DNA of 64,000 nucleotides from Argyresthia goedartella (GCA_949825045.1 OX463829.1:28893715-28957714), one strand, 5' to 3'. Positions 42,113 through 53,190 are shown, numbered from the stretch's first letter. Made by a program: numbers and translations. The notes: generated by a model not told the origin, from the letters alone.

Positions 42113-42529
42113 GGATAGTATGTAATCGCACATCAAAAATACTGATTTGCACAACACAAAAGGATCAACAAAAACACTTTTTATGTGTTAAATATTTAAT
42201 GAGTATTTAAGTTTATGTTTTAAGTATTTGTTTTTGTAATGTGGGAATTTCTGATGACTAGTATTTAATGGCACATCAAAAATACTGATTTGCACAGCAC
42301 AAAAGGATCAACAAAAACACTTTTTATGTTTTAAATATTTAATAAGTATTTAAGTTTATGTTTCAAGAATTTGTTGTTGTTCTTACATGTTGAACCTAAC
42401 ACGAAGGATAAAGGGAAGCCCCCTTTCGCTTCGCTCACTCCCTTTACCCTTCACCTAAGCTACCGCATCAAATATAAGGGATATTTGCTGAGCAAATCAG
42501 TATTTTTGATGTGCAGTTTAATATTTCCC
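42113..42529 (+). mobile_element. MITE-A copy 4, exact 9-bp duplication, internally duplicated
   Basis: GGATAGTATGTAATCGCACA to GCAGTTTAATATTTCCC, flanked by ATTTCTAAT at 42104-42112 and 42530-42538. The segment 42094-42238, which includes about 18 bp of flank, is repeated as 42239-42381, so the left arm occurs twice. The core at 42370-42475 has an enlarged loop. Confidence 0.9.
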
Positions 42530-43215
42530 ATTTCTAATTGACCGAGCGAGCGAAGCGTCCAGTTTCGAGCTTGGCCAAAAATGCTTTTGTCCACCTGTCA
42601 GACTGTTCTCGCCTACGGTCGCATTTTCCAACCGACTGACGAAACTTGGCACACAAGTTCCTTGATTCAATAAAAAAAGAATAGTCGATCGCAATTTTTG
42701 ATTGAGGGAAAAAGGAGGAAGTTTCCTGTAGCGTTATTTATCGACGGATTTCAATCAAATTTATGAGGCACGCTAAGGACTTCATTCTACACAAGATTTT
42801 GCGAAAAAATATCAAAATGGGGGAGGTACTGGGGGGGGGGGGGGGGAGTTTGCTGTAGCGTTATGTATATGGATTTACAGATTGCAATTTTTTAAATTGC
42901 AGCGAGGTCTACCGTTTTCACACAACCAGCACTAGTAATATCAATTGGTTATTCATCAAAGGAGTTATGGAAACGTCCAGATAATGATGCCTAAAGAGGC
43001 CCGCCATTGTCACGTCACATTCATTGAGTTGCCATTCTGCTAGCTGCTAGCAGAATTCAGGCCCAGGGTGCTACTATTACTGATTGGAACTACTTAGAAA
43101 TGGGTTTCATTATGCCCGCAAGATGACCGACCTCTGTAGACATCACTCGCGCTGGGTTGGCATTACACCGTTAAGTGACGGTTAGTTTTCAACTGACTTC
43201 AAAAAGGGTGAGGTT
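42530..43215. other. No gene recognised; G run
   Basis: A run of about 16 G at 42831-42846. GTTTTCAACTGACTTCAAAA at about 43184-43203 is a motif shared with repeat Q at 60.49 kb. Confidence 0.45.
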
Positions 43216-43548
43216 CTCAATTTGCAATTTGTAATTTCTTTATTGTATGTACTACCCAAAACAGACATACAGATAACTTATATTAGAAAAAACGTTAACA
43301 AAGGCGAGCTTATCTCTCAAAAGAGATTTCTTCAACCTAGATGGTAGGAAAGGTGATGGTTGAGCGGGGAAAGACCTGCGTGTACAATAACACTCTATAA
43401 ATACTACAACTAATATAATGATAACCATAATTGCTAAAAATAGACTGTATTCACAATATATATATATATATATATCTAACTGGAACGGGAGTGATAGTGC
43501 TTCTTTAGCCGGTTTTTGAATATATTTAGAGATCGACTGTCCCAGATT
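43216..43548 (-). pseudogene. LINE-C 3' end
   Basis: On the minus strand the C-terminal block reads WDSRSLNIFKNRLKKHYHSR, like the end of the copy at 0.5 kb. A trailer with GAGATAAGCTCGCCTTTG and an AATAAAG tail near 43235-43241 follows. Only the last residues of the ORF remain. Confidence 0.75.
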
Positions 43549-43715
43549 TGACTGTTTTTTTTGTATGTTTGTTACGCGACTATTCCGTCAATTATGAATC
43601 AATTTTGATGATTATTGTTTTGATTGGAAGGTCATACTTCAGAGGTGGGCCCATATATATATTATCAAAACTGCTTTAGCGCTTTTTGAAAAAATCAACA
43701 AAAACAAAAAATAAA
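43549..43715 (+). repeat. Repeat Q
   Basis: TTTGTTACGCGACTATTCCG, TGTTTTGATTGGAAGGTCAT and AGCGCTTTTTGAAAAAATCA match 60.53-60.69 kb at most positions. No coding. Its class is unknown. Confidence 0.6.
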
Positions 43716-44913
43716 TACACAGTTGACGTTTTGTTTTGTGGTCCGTGCAGCTAAAAGTTTGGATTAGGTAGGAATTTTCATTTAAATATTTTTGATGATA
43801 TGGGGAGGAAAACGCATGGAATATTCGACCTTAATTAATGTTGAGTGTCTAACGAAATTTCTTACCGAGATCGCGAATCCTTTATTCAGACGGGTAAGCC
43901 GTATCGTAATCGTCATAATTGCAAAAAAAAAAACAAGATCGGCCACAACAAAGCAAACAGGCAGGTTCCATGTTTATCGACTTCATTCATGTCAACACAG
44001 TTATTATTCCTTGGTAACAAGAACTAGTGGAGGTGTAGGCAAACGATTGATCAGAAATAGAGTTGTCTGACGTCATACCGTGCCGCAGTGTCAAGGGCAC
44101 GGAATGAAATGCTTTGCTATCACTGGGTGAGTGACAGAGATGTATAGTGATAGAGAAGATACCTACGTGTAATTATACCTATACGTTACCATTGTAAAGA
44201 TTGACGCAACGTTTTGTCTCGTAAACTTATAACTAAGTAAAGTAAGGCATAGTGACGGTGTAACAGTGGTATCTGACTAAGGACCTGTTCTAAATAAAGA
44301 GTCAGATAAAACACCGGATAATTTAATTTGGAGAAGGATAGATCAGGGTCGTGAGTAGTCTGCATTGCTGATTGAACGTATTACACCCAGAAGTGACTCG
44401 CCGGGTGGCTTGGGTCTCCTGCGACGTCGCCAATGAATTTCAGCTTTCAGACGTCAATGAGGGGCAGGTCTCCGTCTCGACTTCGGTGACCTGGTCCAAG
44501 GGCTTCGTAGCTCGTAGGTTAGCCGCGAGCTGGGCATTCAGCCCTGAGGCTTGGAAATTAGCCACCACAGGCTTGGTCAAGAGCTTGGACCCTGGAAAAA
44601 GACAGATGTGAGAACAGAGGTTACGAAATTGCCCCGGCGTCCTGACGTTCGGCGGTCGTAGCTCATCGCGAGCCCATCGCCCGGCGAGACGGTTAGTGCA
44701 ACCAGGCATTAGAAGTACGGTACTACAGCTGTTGCAGGGAAAGATAAAGAAACAGATATCGAAGAATACCGTAGAATGGGAAAACAGTATGTAGATTAGT
44801 AGATTTTGCACACAAACAATGGCAACGACTTTTAGCCCAGAGCTCAGATATAGATTTTCTTGCAGACTTTGAAGAAGAATGACCGTGTCGTTCAGAACTC
44901 AGCTCCACAATGA
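43716..44913. other. No gene recognised; coding-like base composition at 44.35-44.70 kb
   Basis: 44350-44700 is noticeably GC-richer and open on both strands for 79 and 123 codons. Neither translation shows a motif I recognise, and the two overlap antisense. It could be an exon or a retroelement piece; I cannot decide. Confidence 0.35.
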
Positions 44914-45240
44914 ACTCGTGACAAAAGAAAATATAAGAAATCTCAGCTAAATTTATTTAAAATAAGAAACTTTTAACATAAAAAATTGACAGATACAACT
45001 CAAAACAAGGTTCTACCACAATATATACAAACTTAACTACGACTTAAAAATAAGCAAGACATTAACAGAAAATAAAAGAACCTCGTGACAAAAGAATATA
45101 AAAGAAATCTGAGCTAAATTTATTTAAAATAAGAAACTATATACTTTTAACATAAAAAATTGACACATACAACTCAAAACAAGGTTCTACCACAATATAT
45201 ACAAACTTAACTACGGCTTAAAAATAAGCAAGACATTTAC
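44914..45240 (+). repeat. Tandem duplication, unit about 160 bp
   Basis: CTCGTGACAAAAGAAAATAT (44914) recurs as CTCGTGACAAAAGAATATAA (about 45083). Both units continue through TAAATTTATTTAAAATAAGA and CAAGGTTCTACCACAATATA to AAAAATAAGCAAGACAT. The second has a small insertion (TATATAC). Confidence 0.85.
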
Positions 45241-45310
45241 AACGATCTCACAGGGTCAATACGGCACTTAACTGCTAGTCAATATATATTTTTTAGGAAC
45301 TGTCTAAACG

Positions 45311-45651
45311 GTAATTTTGTTCACGAGTTCTACAAAATACTAGCATGTGACGTCATAGTAAAATGCTGCCTTTTTAACACAAAATTGAGTTTATAAAATA
45401 CAACTGCTGGAAGTATGCAATTCAGATATTGTCAAACGTTTTATTTTTAAATAGGTTCAGCTTGAGACATGTTTCTAGATTTATTGGACTACCTTGTCGA
45501 ATACCGTATTATCTGCCTGTTTCACACTATCAGTATTGTATATTTGTATGTGTTAAAAAGACAGCATTTGACTATGACGTCACATGCTAGTATTTTATAT
45601 TTATTTATAGCTTTATAGCTTGTATTTCACAGAACTCGTGAACAAAATTAC
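45311..45651. mobile_element. MITE-L, complete
   Basis: Inverted ends GTAATTTTGTTCACGAGTTC and GAACTCGTGAACAAAATTAC, identical over 20 bases, followed by matching ATACTAGCATGTGACGTCAT and AAATGCTG(T)CTTTTTAACAC arms. The right arm has an extra TATAGCTTTATAGCT stretch. No frame is coding. Confidence 0.85.
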
Positions 45652-45959
45652 TTTCTTAATTTATAGTTACCAAAAACAAATCAAATACCCAGAACCCTCA
45701 GGTGCCCCCGTTATAATAATCCGGGTCTTCCGAGTGCGTTGGCTCTCTGACGTCATCGGCGCTGGAGTCAGTGCCAAGGCCTTCGCCGTGAACAGATCTG
45801 CGTGGATCCGACATAAACACTACGGGACTGATTCTTGGTATAGGTCTGTTAATAGAAACTAAAATAGTTAAAATAAATGTAAGCGAGTTCTCAAAGTATA
45901 CCCAAGTAACGCGAGGATCTCACTGGCGGGCGGTGGATGGCTCAAGACTTAACTAACAA

Positions 45960-46078
45960 ATAAACAAACATTTATATGCAGGACATTGCTTCTGGCCCCA
46001 TACTAGGAGATCCTGTGTCGTGAGAACAGTGACGTCACACATCGAACCCGGGACCTCTCGCAAGGTAGGCAGACCACA
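45960..46078 (-). mobile_element. SINE1 copy with internal deletion
   Basis: TTGCTTCTGGCCCCATACTA tail, then AGTGACGTCACACATCGAAC joins the tail straight to the head (CCCGGGACCTCTCGCAAGGT). The linker and GGTCTTGGATG block are deleted. Confidence 0.75.
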
Positions 46079-46324
46079 AGACACATAGAAATGACGTTTG
46101 CTTAAGTATATGTAAATATCTACAGTAATAAAGTACTTTGACTTTGACAACTGCAGCGCCATCACAGATGGTTATATGGATGGATGGATGGTATGGTGTA
46201 TAGTTAGTTGGTTGGTTGTTGGTTGATAGTTACTAACTTTATTGTATGGGAGTCCTCGAAGAAGAGACCCGAAGTAAGAATCTCGCTGGGTCTCTGACGT
46301 CTCCACTGTGCTCCACTGTAAACA

Positions 46325-47690
46325 ATTTGGTTATACACAAGGCAAATCAACTACTGATGCCGGTATTGAGTTAATATCACATATATATGATGCCTGGGAG
46401 GAGTCGCATGATGCTCTAGGAGTATTTTGAGATTTGTCTAAGGCTTTTGATTGCGTTGACCATAGGACATTGATCAGGAAATTACATCACTATGGAATTA
46501 GGGACAACTCTTTAAATATTCTCTCTTCTTATCTTAATGACAGGATACAGAGAGTTGACATTTATAGAAAACGATCTCCAGGGTCTGTTGTTACTATGGG
46601 TGTACCGCAGGGTTCCACACTCGGGCCATTTCTGTTTTTGGTTTATATTAATGACCTGCCACATCATGTCAGAGATAATCATGAGATTGTACTGTTTGCA
46701 GATGACACTTCACTCTTGTTTAAAATGAAACGACGCAGTTTAAACTTTGACTATGTGAATAATGCAATCTCAAAGGTAGTCAATTGGTTAAGTGCCAATA
46801 ATCTTTTACTGAACAATAACAAAACTAAATGTATTCGGTTTATACTCCCCAATGTTTAACAAGTCTCGGCTAATGTTAATTTTTAAGGTGAAAATTTAGA
46901 AATTGTAGATAGCATGGTATTCCTAGGAATTACCTTAGATAATAAGCTTCAGTGGGGCCCACACATCTCTAAAAAACTCAGTTCCGCAGTTTATGCAGTC
47001 AAAAAAATCCCTCTTTTTACGGACGTGGAAACAGCTAGACTAGTTTACTTCAGCTACTTCCATAGCATTATGTCTTACGGCATACTGCTGTGGGGAAACG
47101 CTGCAGACATTAACATAATATTTGTGCTGCAAAAGAGGGCTGTTCGTGCAATCTACAATGTGGGTCCCAGAGAGTCACTGCGTTGTAAATTTAAGGAAAT
47201 TAACATTTTGAAAGTGCCGCGTCAGTATATTTATGAAAACCTAATGTACGTCCACAAAATATTGATAAATTTCCTAAGTATAGCGACAGGCACAATTTCA
47301 ACACTAGAAATAGGAATAAACTATCTATACCTACCACTAGGCTCCATAAGGTAAAGGGCAATGTATTCGCTTTTACAACAAAATACCAACTGAGTTACAA
47401 GAATTGTCTGTAAATAAATTTAAAAATGTTGTTGAAAATCACTTATGTAAAAAAGCTTACTACAAAATATCAGATTACGTAGAAGACAAGAAAGCTTGGG
47501 AAGGTGTTTGCTCCAATTCTGTAAAAAATAACGTATAAAGCTGGAGGTTTCTAGTCGCCTCTTTGCCTCCAGCATCTAAAACATTGAGGTGACGGAATTC
47601 AAATTGAATTCTATATTTCCCTGTACCTTATACATGTTTTTTTGTTTTTCTTATGGAAATAAAATCTTTTTTAATTTGAATTTGAATTTT
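46325..47690 (+). pseudogene. LINE-A ORF2 reverse transcriptase, best copy
   Basis: In one frame from about 46325: QFGYTQGKSTTDAGIELISH, a TGA at 46428-46430, then DLSKAFDCVDHRTLIRKLHH, GVPQGSTLGPFLFLVYINDL, catalytic VLFADDTSLLFK and WLSANNLLLNNNKTK. Stops follow at 46857-46859 and about 46884. The same frame resumes with DSMVFLGITLDNKLQWGPHI, YFHSIMSYGILLWGNAADIN and FVLQKRAVRAIYNVG. A frameshift near 47350 leads to RFYNKIPTELQELSVNKFKN and a stop after VKNNV. The 3' UTR has the hairpin GCTGGAGG...CCTCCAGC and a GAATTTGAATTTGAAT-type tail. The RT boxes fit the Jockey/CR1 group. It is 5'-truncated and inactive. Confidence 0.9.
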
Positions 47691-47719
47691 GTGCGGTTGG
47701 CAAATGACCGATTGACTGT

Positions 47720-48110
47720 GACGATTACTTTACTTTACTTTATACTTTATTGCACAAAACAGTGATAATAAAACATATATAAAGAAAAGAACATGACAAA
47801 GGCGAGCTTATCTCTAACAAGAGATTCTTCCAGCCAACCTAGAGTGGAGAGGAAAAAAATAAACTAAAGGTAGAACTATGTGCACAACAATAAAGATGTT
47901 ATTAAAAATAATAAACTACTTACCAATATCTACATAATACTAAAAATAATGCTATATATACATATGTAACATATACATAAATAGTAGATACAAATAAATA
48001 CGAATACTTATCATGGAAGAGAAAGATAGTGTTCTTGCAAACGACTTTTAAAAGTGTGAATTGACGGACTGTCTCTGATGGCGCTGGGGAGTTTGTTCCG
48101 CTTTTAGCTA
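47720..48110 (-). pseudogene. LINE-C 3' end
   Basis: The minus strand reads NKLPSAIRDSPSIHTFKSRL followed by QEHYLSLP and a stop, almost the same block as ALPCAIRDSPSIFTFKTRLK at the start of the window. A trailer with TTAGAGATAAGCTCGCCTTT follows and ends near TGCAATAAAGTATAAAG. Confidence 0.8.
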
Positions 48111-48870
48111 ATGATTAGCGCTTTATGAGGAGAATAAGTCTCTAAACACACTATGCCGAAGATACGCGACCGAAGATCGGCATGATTAAGCCTGCAATGC
48201 TATTTGAATTAGGCTTGTGTTTAAACGATTACCAAAAACGCACCTATTTTACTACCAATAAATTCGAAATGACTGCCAGAATGGATAAATGTCCACCAAA
48301 TTGTGTTTGGATAAATGATCAATCACCAAACTTCTTTTTATGTTTTGTGTTCTTAAGTTTATGTTTTAAGTATTTTTTGTTGTTCTTACATGTTCAACCT
48401 AACACGAAGGATAAAGAGGGCTTCGCTTCACTCACCCCCTTTACCCTTCACCTAAGCTACCGCAGTATTTTGCCCTGATATTGTTTGCAACTTTTGGTGT
48501 TCATTTATCCATTTTGGGTAGGAAAAAATATTTTGGTGATCATTATATTTGTTGCCTTTGAATTATTGGCGACACATAAATGGCGAAATTACGTTGCGTT
48601 ATAGCGTACAGCAAGTTTCGGTCGGGCGTAAGTTCAGCGGCAACTTACTCTGTAGAGCACACATTATACGCGACGAAGTTCACTTCGATTGCCGAGACCT
48701 CTACTCAACGAGACACACACAAAGTTGCAAAACTGAATTTCTGCCGCGTAAGTAACGTAACTTATGGTGTGTCATATCATCCGAATACGTCGGAACGTAA
48801 AATCAGCCGCAGAATCACGCCGAACTTCGGTCGCGTATCTGCGGCATAGTATGTTTAGACACTTAAGATC
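48111..48870. mobile_element. Repeat P: inverted arms of about 48 bp around a MITE-C
   Basis: TCTAAACACACTATGCCGAA and GATACGCGACCGAAGATCGG (about 48141-48180) are mirrored by GAACTTCGGTCGCGTATCTG and CGGCATAGTATGTTTAGACA (about 48822-48863). MITE-C copy 3 sits between them. The 89-codon frame at 48580-48849 includes the right arm and ends beside it; no known domain. Confidence 0.55.
48212..48556 (+). mobile_element. MITE-C copy 3, exact 9-bp duplication
   Basis: GGCTTGTGTTTAAACGATTA to GATCATTATATTTGTTGCC, flanked by TTTGAATTA at 48203-48211 and 48557-48565. The shared core is at about 48345-48481 with its hairpin well preserved. Confidence 0.92.
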
Positions 48871-49395
48871 AGCAGTGGCTCGATGATGTGGGATGAGAAA
48901 GATGATGATGATGAAGCGAGTTTGATTTATGTATTTATTTATTGATCTTAAAAAATCCACAGCTAATACAATTATGTAAGGCAAGAAAAATAATCTTAAC
49001 ATTAGCCAATAACGGATTTACATTTTGTTGTTGAAAATAGAATGCTGGAGGGCTACGAGGCTGAAGGATTTTAAGTCTGTATAGTTCGCTAGTTAGTATT
49101 GAGACCTCGAGAATTGCTGCCGATGTCCAGATGGGACATGTTCGCAGGCGGAATGTACGCATGGTGGGAAGACATTTGATGTAGGCTAGGTACTTAACAG
49201 ATCTGAGTTTTGAGACTATTTGGGACAGCTAAGGAGACCTTATGTATCGTTGTGGACATGGAAGAAGAGAATCCTCCTTTGTAGATGCAACGGACCAAAA
49301 AAATGTAATGACGGATCTAAGTGATGTAACAACATCCTATGGAAATAAATGATTTGTGATTTGATTTGATTTGATTTGATTTGATTTGAAAACAA
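48871..49395 (+). mobile_element. Probable LINE 3' trailer with TTTGA tail
   Basis: A GATGATGATGATG run is at 48902-48914. Further on, GGAAATAAATGATTTGTGAT is followed by about five TTTGA units (about 49362-49388), the usual form of a LINE simple-repeat tail. No coding part is recognised, so the family is unknown. Confidence 0.45.
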
Positions 49396-49472
49396 GTGCC
49401 TATCGCAAAACTTCTCCAGTTTCCTTAGACAAACTGCAATAGGCCATGCTAAAAAATATCGTACTTCTTTTC

Positions 49473-49887
49473 AGGGTTCCGTACCCAAAGGGTAAAAACG
49501 GGACCGTATTACTAAGACTCCGCTGTCTGTCTGTCTGTCCATCTGTCACCAGGCTGTATCTTATGAACCGTGATAGTTAGACGGTTGAAATTTTCACAGA
49601 TAATGTATTTCTGTTGCCGCTATAAAAACAAATACAAAAAAAACAGAATAAAATTAATATTTAAAAGGGCTCCCATACAACAATTTCAATTTCAATACCA
49701 CATACAAACTTATGAATGCACCTGGTTACGTACATGGAGTGTGAAAGTAGCCGCATCAATAACTTTGTAAACAATATTTTGCTATGTAATATTCTAACTA
49801 TTCACTCCACACCATCCCTACCATTGTACGGTACGGTCGTACGGAACCCTTCGTGCGCGAGTTCGACTTGCACTTGACCATTTTTAG
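49473..49887 (-). mobile_element. R3 repeat, left member of a tandem pair
   Basis: TTCAGGGTTCCGTACCCAAA to TCGACTTGCACTTGACCATT. Slightly diverged (TAAAAACGGGACCGTATTAC). Confidence 0.85.
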
Positions 49888-50290
49888 GTTTCCGTACCCG
49901 AAGGGTTCCAAACGGGACCCTATTACTAAGACTCCGCTGTCCGTCCGTCCGTCCGTCCGTCCGTCTGTCACCAGGCTGTATCTCAAGAACCTAGCTAGCT
50001 AGAGAGTTGAAATTTTCACAGATTATGTATTTCTGTTGCCGCTATAACAACAAATACTAAAAAACAGGATAAAATAAATATTTAAGGGGGCTCCCATACA
50101 ACAATACCACATACAAACTAATGGATGCACCTGGTTACGTACATGGAGTGTTAAAGTAACCGCACCAATAACTTTGTAAATAATATTTTGCTGTGTAAAA
50201 TCCAAACTATTCACTCCACACCATCGCTTCCATTGAACGGTGGTACGGAACCCTTCGTGCGCGATTTAGACTCGCACTTGACCGGTTTTT
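49888..50290 (-). mobile_element. R3 repeat, right member of a tandem pair
   Basis: Starts TTTCCGTACCCGAAGGGTTC directly after the first copy and ends CTCGCACTTGACCGGTTTTT, same orientation. It contains (CCGT)n at about 49940-49964. Confidence 0.88.
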
Positions 50291-50348
50291 ATTTTTTTAC
50301 ATGGCCAATTTCTCAATATCTTAATTAATGGCGGTCTGACAACATAGT

Positions 50349-50826
50349 AGTTTATCTACAAATCTTTACTGCGTCTAAAAACCGCACGTTAAGACCAGCG
50401 TAATGTAAAACTATTTGGTAAAAACTCATTTATTATTTGAAAATTTGTACATTATGACCATAATGTACCAAAATTTGTCAAATTATGACATTCAAATTTC
50501 GAACGCCGACGCCCGCCTGCGTGCCTGTAGTTTGTCTGTTATAATAAATAATAAGCTCTCTTTCATGTGTTCAGGAACCGCATATTCGACCGGCATGGTG
50601 GCATTGATAATTTCTCTCCACTTGTTTAGCTTGTTCAGTAGCACCAACTTCACAAACTAGTTCGAAATTTGAATGTCATAATTTGTCGAAAATTTTTGCA
50701 TTATGGTCATAATGTATCAATATTCAGATAAGAAATTAGTTTTTACCGAGTAGTATAACATTATGCTGGTCGTAACGTGCGGTTTTTGGACGCAGTAAAG
50801 AGGGTTTATGATACGTGTGTAGATAA
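50349..50826. mobile_element. MITE-K copy 4, symmetric variant
   Basis: Both ends are the right-hand MITE-K arm: GTTTATCTACAAATCTTTAC with CCGCACGTTAAGACCAGCGT on the left, and GGTCGTAACGTGCGGTTTTT to ACGTGTGTAGATAAAT on the right. The interior keeps CGAACGCCGACGCCCGCCTG once and GCTCTCTTTCATGTGTTCAG. Confidence 0.75.
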
Positions 50827-50925
50827 ATAGGTTAATTTCGCCAATATCACGCGTTTTAAATATTTCACTGTATTTTGTGGATTTTTTAGTGTTGATTTGT
50901 TGCCCTTAGCACTACCCGAGAGTAC

Positions 50926-51044
50926 GTGCAGGGCTGCAGGCTGCGGGTTCCGAGTGTCTCCTGCAGGGCTGCAGGTTCCGAGTGTCTCCTGCAGGGCTGC
51001 AGGTTCCGAGTGTCTCATGCAGGGCTGCAGGTTCCGAGAGTCTC
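50926..51044 (+). repeat. 28-bp minisatellite, four units
   Basis: Units of TGCAGGGCTGCAGGTTCCGA followed by GTGTCTC begin at 50926 (35 bp, with extra CTGCGGG), 50961, 50989 and 51017. GC-rich in AT-rich surroundings. All frames over it are repetitive artefacts. Confidence 0.95.
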
Positions 51045-51102
51045 CTTCGGACGTGAGCAACTGCCTCCCACAAGTACATTGATATCGATGCCAGTTTCAA
51101 AT

Positions 51103-51356
51103 GGGAAATATTAAACAGCACATCAATAATACTGATTTACACAGCAAATATACTGTATTTCACGAAAATAACAGGGCGAAATACTGCGGTAGCTTAGGCG
51201 AAGGGTAAAGGGGGTGAGCGAAGCGAAGCCCCCTTTATCCTTCGCAATGATTGAAGATGTAAGAACAACAAAATTGTTAAAACATAAAAAGTATATTTAC
51301 TGATCCTTTTTTTGCGGTGAAAATCAGTATTTTTTTAGTGCTATTAAATACTAGCC
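51103..51356 (-). mobile_element. MITE-A copy 5
   Basis: GGGAAATATTAAACAGCACA to GCTATTAAATACTAGCC, with flanks GTTTCAAAT (51094-51102) and GTTTCATAT (51357-51365), 8 of 9 identical. The core at 51170-51285 keeps GAAGGGTAAAGGGGGTGAGC and CCCCCTTTATCCTTC. Confidence 0.9.
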
Positions 51357-51475
51357 GTTTCATATTTAGTTATCTCTTGTCAAATCTATCACTACATGTT
51401 AATAACCACCGCTGACGGAGAAGAAGCGGTTTTATTATAAGACACACGCGTAAGTGTCTGTCAGGGGCGTCCTAG

Positions 51476-51560
51476 CAGTCAAACGGTTGGACGGATTTTA
51501 ATGCGGTTTTCTGTAAATGGTAGTAGACTTCGCTTTAACGGTTCTTAGCACGGATCCGTG
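51476..51560 (-). repeat. Fragment of the 19.1-kb repeat
   Basis: AAACGGTTGGACGGATTTTA and TGGTAGTAGACTTCGCTTTA are the inverse of the TCTACTACCA...CCGTCCACCCG blocks at 19.1-19.3 kb. Confidence 0.55.
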
Positions 51561-51829
51561 ATTCGAAAATTGTCAGCTCCACAAGAAAACAAGTCAGCCA
51601 AATTTTCAACTTTGGATTTAATTGGTGTTCCGTTTCAACTGGCATCATTCCACGCTCTGCTTTGCTACAACGCTCCCTGTATAATACTTATTACTCGTAT
51701 AATTGTTGTATTATTATCCTTTAAGTCTAAAAGTAGACCATTGGCATACCTTTGGGACCTGGAGCCCAATTATATATACAATGTGAAAAGTGCCACAATA
51801 TCATGAGTTGATGACAGATGTAAGTATAT

Positions 51830-52237
51830 GTCGCAGTTAGTTGGTTAAATCAGACACTTAACTAACTCTCTAGACCGTTAATTAAATACCGACGTTTAGC
51901 TAAGTCACTAGCATTTTGATTTAAATAAAGCATCGTCGAAAACGTTTAACAATATGTCTTACCGAAAGCCGGCGTGTTGGAAAACAAGATGGCGTCACGA
52001 CAACAGCTGATTTGTACAGCTTATATCAAGGCAAAACATTGCGATAGCTTAGGTTACGGGTAAAGGGGGTGAGGGAAGCGAAGCCCTCTTTATCCTTCGT
52101 GTTAGGTTGAACATGTAAGAACAACAAAACATATTTAAAACGTAAACTTAAGTACACAAAAAATATTTATATTGTATATGTCTTGTTGCCTAGGAACGTT
52201 TAGACAACTCGTTAAACGTTTTGTTCACGCACTTTCG
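51830..52237 (-). mobile_element. MITE-B copy 2, one terminus missing
   Basis: TATATGTCGCAGTTAGTTGG, CACTTAACTAACTCTCTAGA and TTGGAAAACAAGATGGCGTC, then the core inverted at 52022-52160. The far arm stops at CGTTTAGACAACTCGTTAAA without the GACATATA terminus. Confidence 0.8.
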
Positions 52238-52301
52238 CATTTTCAAACTCGAAATATAACTAGTTATAAATAAAATAAAAACTAGATAAACTTTATCCGT
52301 C

Positions 52302-52412
52302 TTACCACAAAAAATAATAAAAACACGGTATGATCACTTGTTTAGCAAAATCATCATCTATCAGTAAACAAATGGTTAGCAAGCTTCTAAATTTCGTTAC
52401 CACAAAAAAGTG
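52302..52412. mobile_element. MITE-H-like element
   Basis: Two same-strand CTTACCACAAAAAATAATAA / CGTTACCACAAAAAAGTGTT motifs bracket the piece. A relative lies inverted at 54.54 kb. Unassigned DNA follows to 52950. Confidence 0.45.
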
Positions 52413-52954
52413 TTTAGTGAGTATCTAACTAAAAAACGGCTAGATCATTCAGTTAATTTCGTTCGTTCATCAACTAGCCTCAAAGGACTGAATTTCCAGG
52501 GCCGTACAACACAATATGAAAAAATATTTAAAAAAACGTTCATAGTTTCATTTTACGCGAATAACATAAGAATAAATACATAATTTGATGGAAAATTGTA
52601 TGCTTAATGTAATTCCTAACTTAGTAATAGAACATGGTTAGGTAAAGTAGTGGTAAATTCTTATTTTTGTGTAGAAAAACCGTTCACTTTAGTACTTTTA
52701 TCAAACACGACTAAAAAAATAAGCAGCGAAACGGAACGGAACGACACACGGAACTGTCACTGATAGTTCGTCAGACAATTTGTTTGTTTTGGTTCGGGAT
52801 ATTATTATTTATCCCTTGCTCAGGAAAGGAAATTCTTGGATCATACTGCCCGCCCTGCACTTACCCTGGGTAGTGATGACGATCAACAAAACAACACCTA
52901 AATTTCCAGGATTTCGAAACAGAAAAGGTAAGAAATCTTCATAATCGTTTTCAG

Positions 52955-53190
52955 CACACATCAACGCACTTCTGGGCATAGGCCTCTTGGTTAGTGAGTC
53001 AAGTCGATCAAAGACAAGTCTCTTCTATCGCGCCAGTCTTCAAAGTTCTTTGCCAACTGCATGCAGAGAGATGTTGACTTGATAATATCGTCGGACAATG
53101 CCCACTGGATGGCCCTATCTATCCCCTTGTATTTTCTATCGCTACGGTCCACTGTCCGTCATCCCCTCTAACCAAGTGTTTCATTCACCT
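52955..53190. mobile_element. CTGGGCATAGGCCT-type repeat fragment
   Basis: CGCACTTCTGGGCATAGGCC followed by TCTTGG, later CCACTGTCCGTCATCCCCTC, parallels 8.68-8.90 kb. Confidence 0.5.

Noticed and set aside
50806..51121. Several repetitive proteins over the 28-bp minisatellite
   Set aside because: Frames are open only because the short unit lacks stops; both strands and several frames are equally open.
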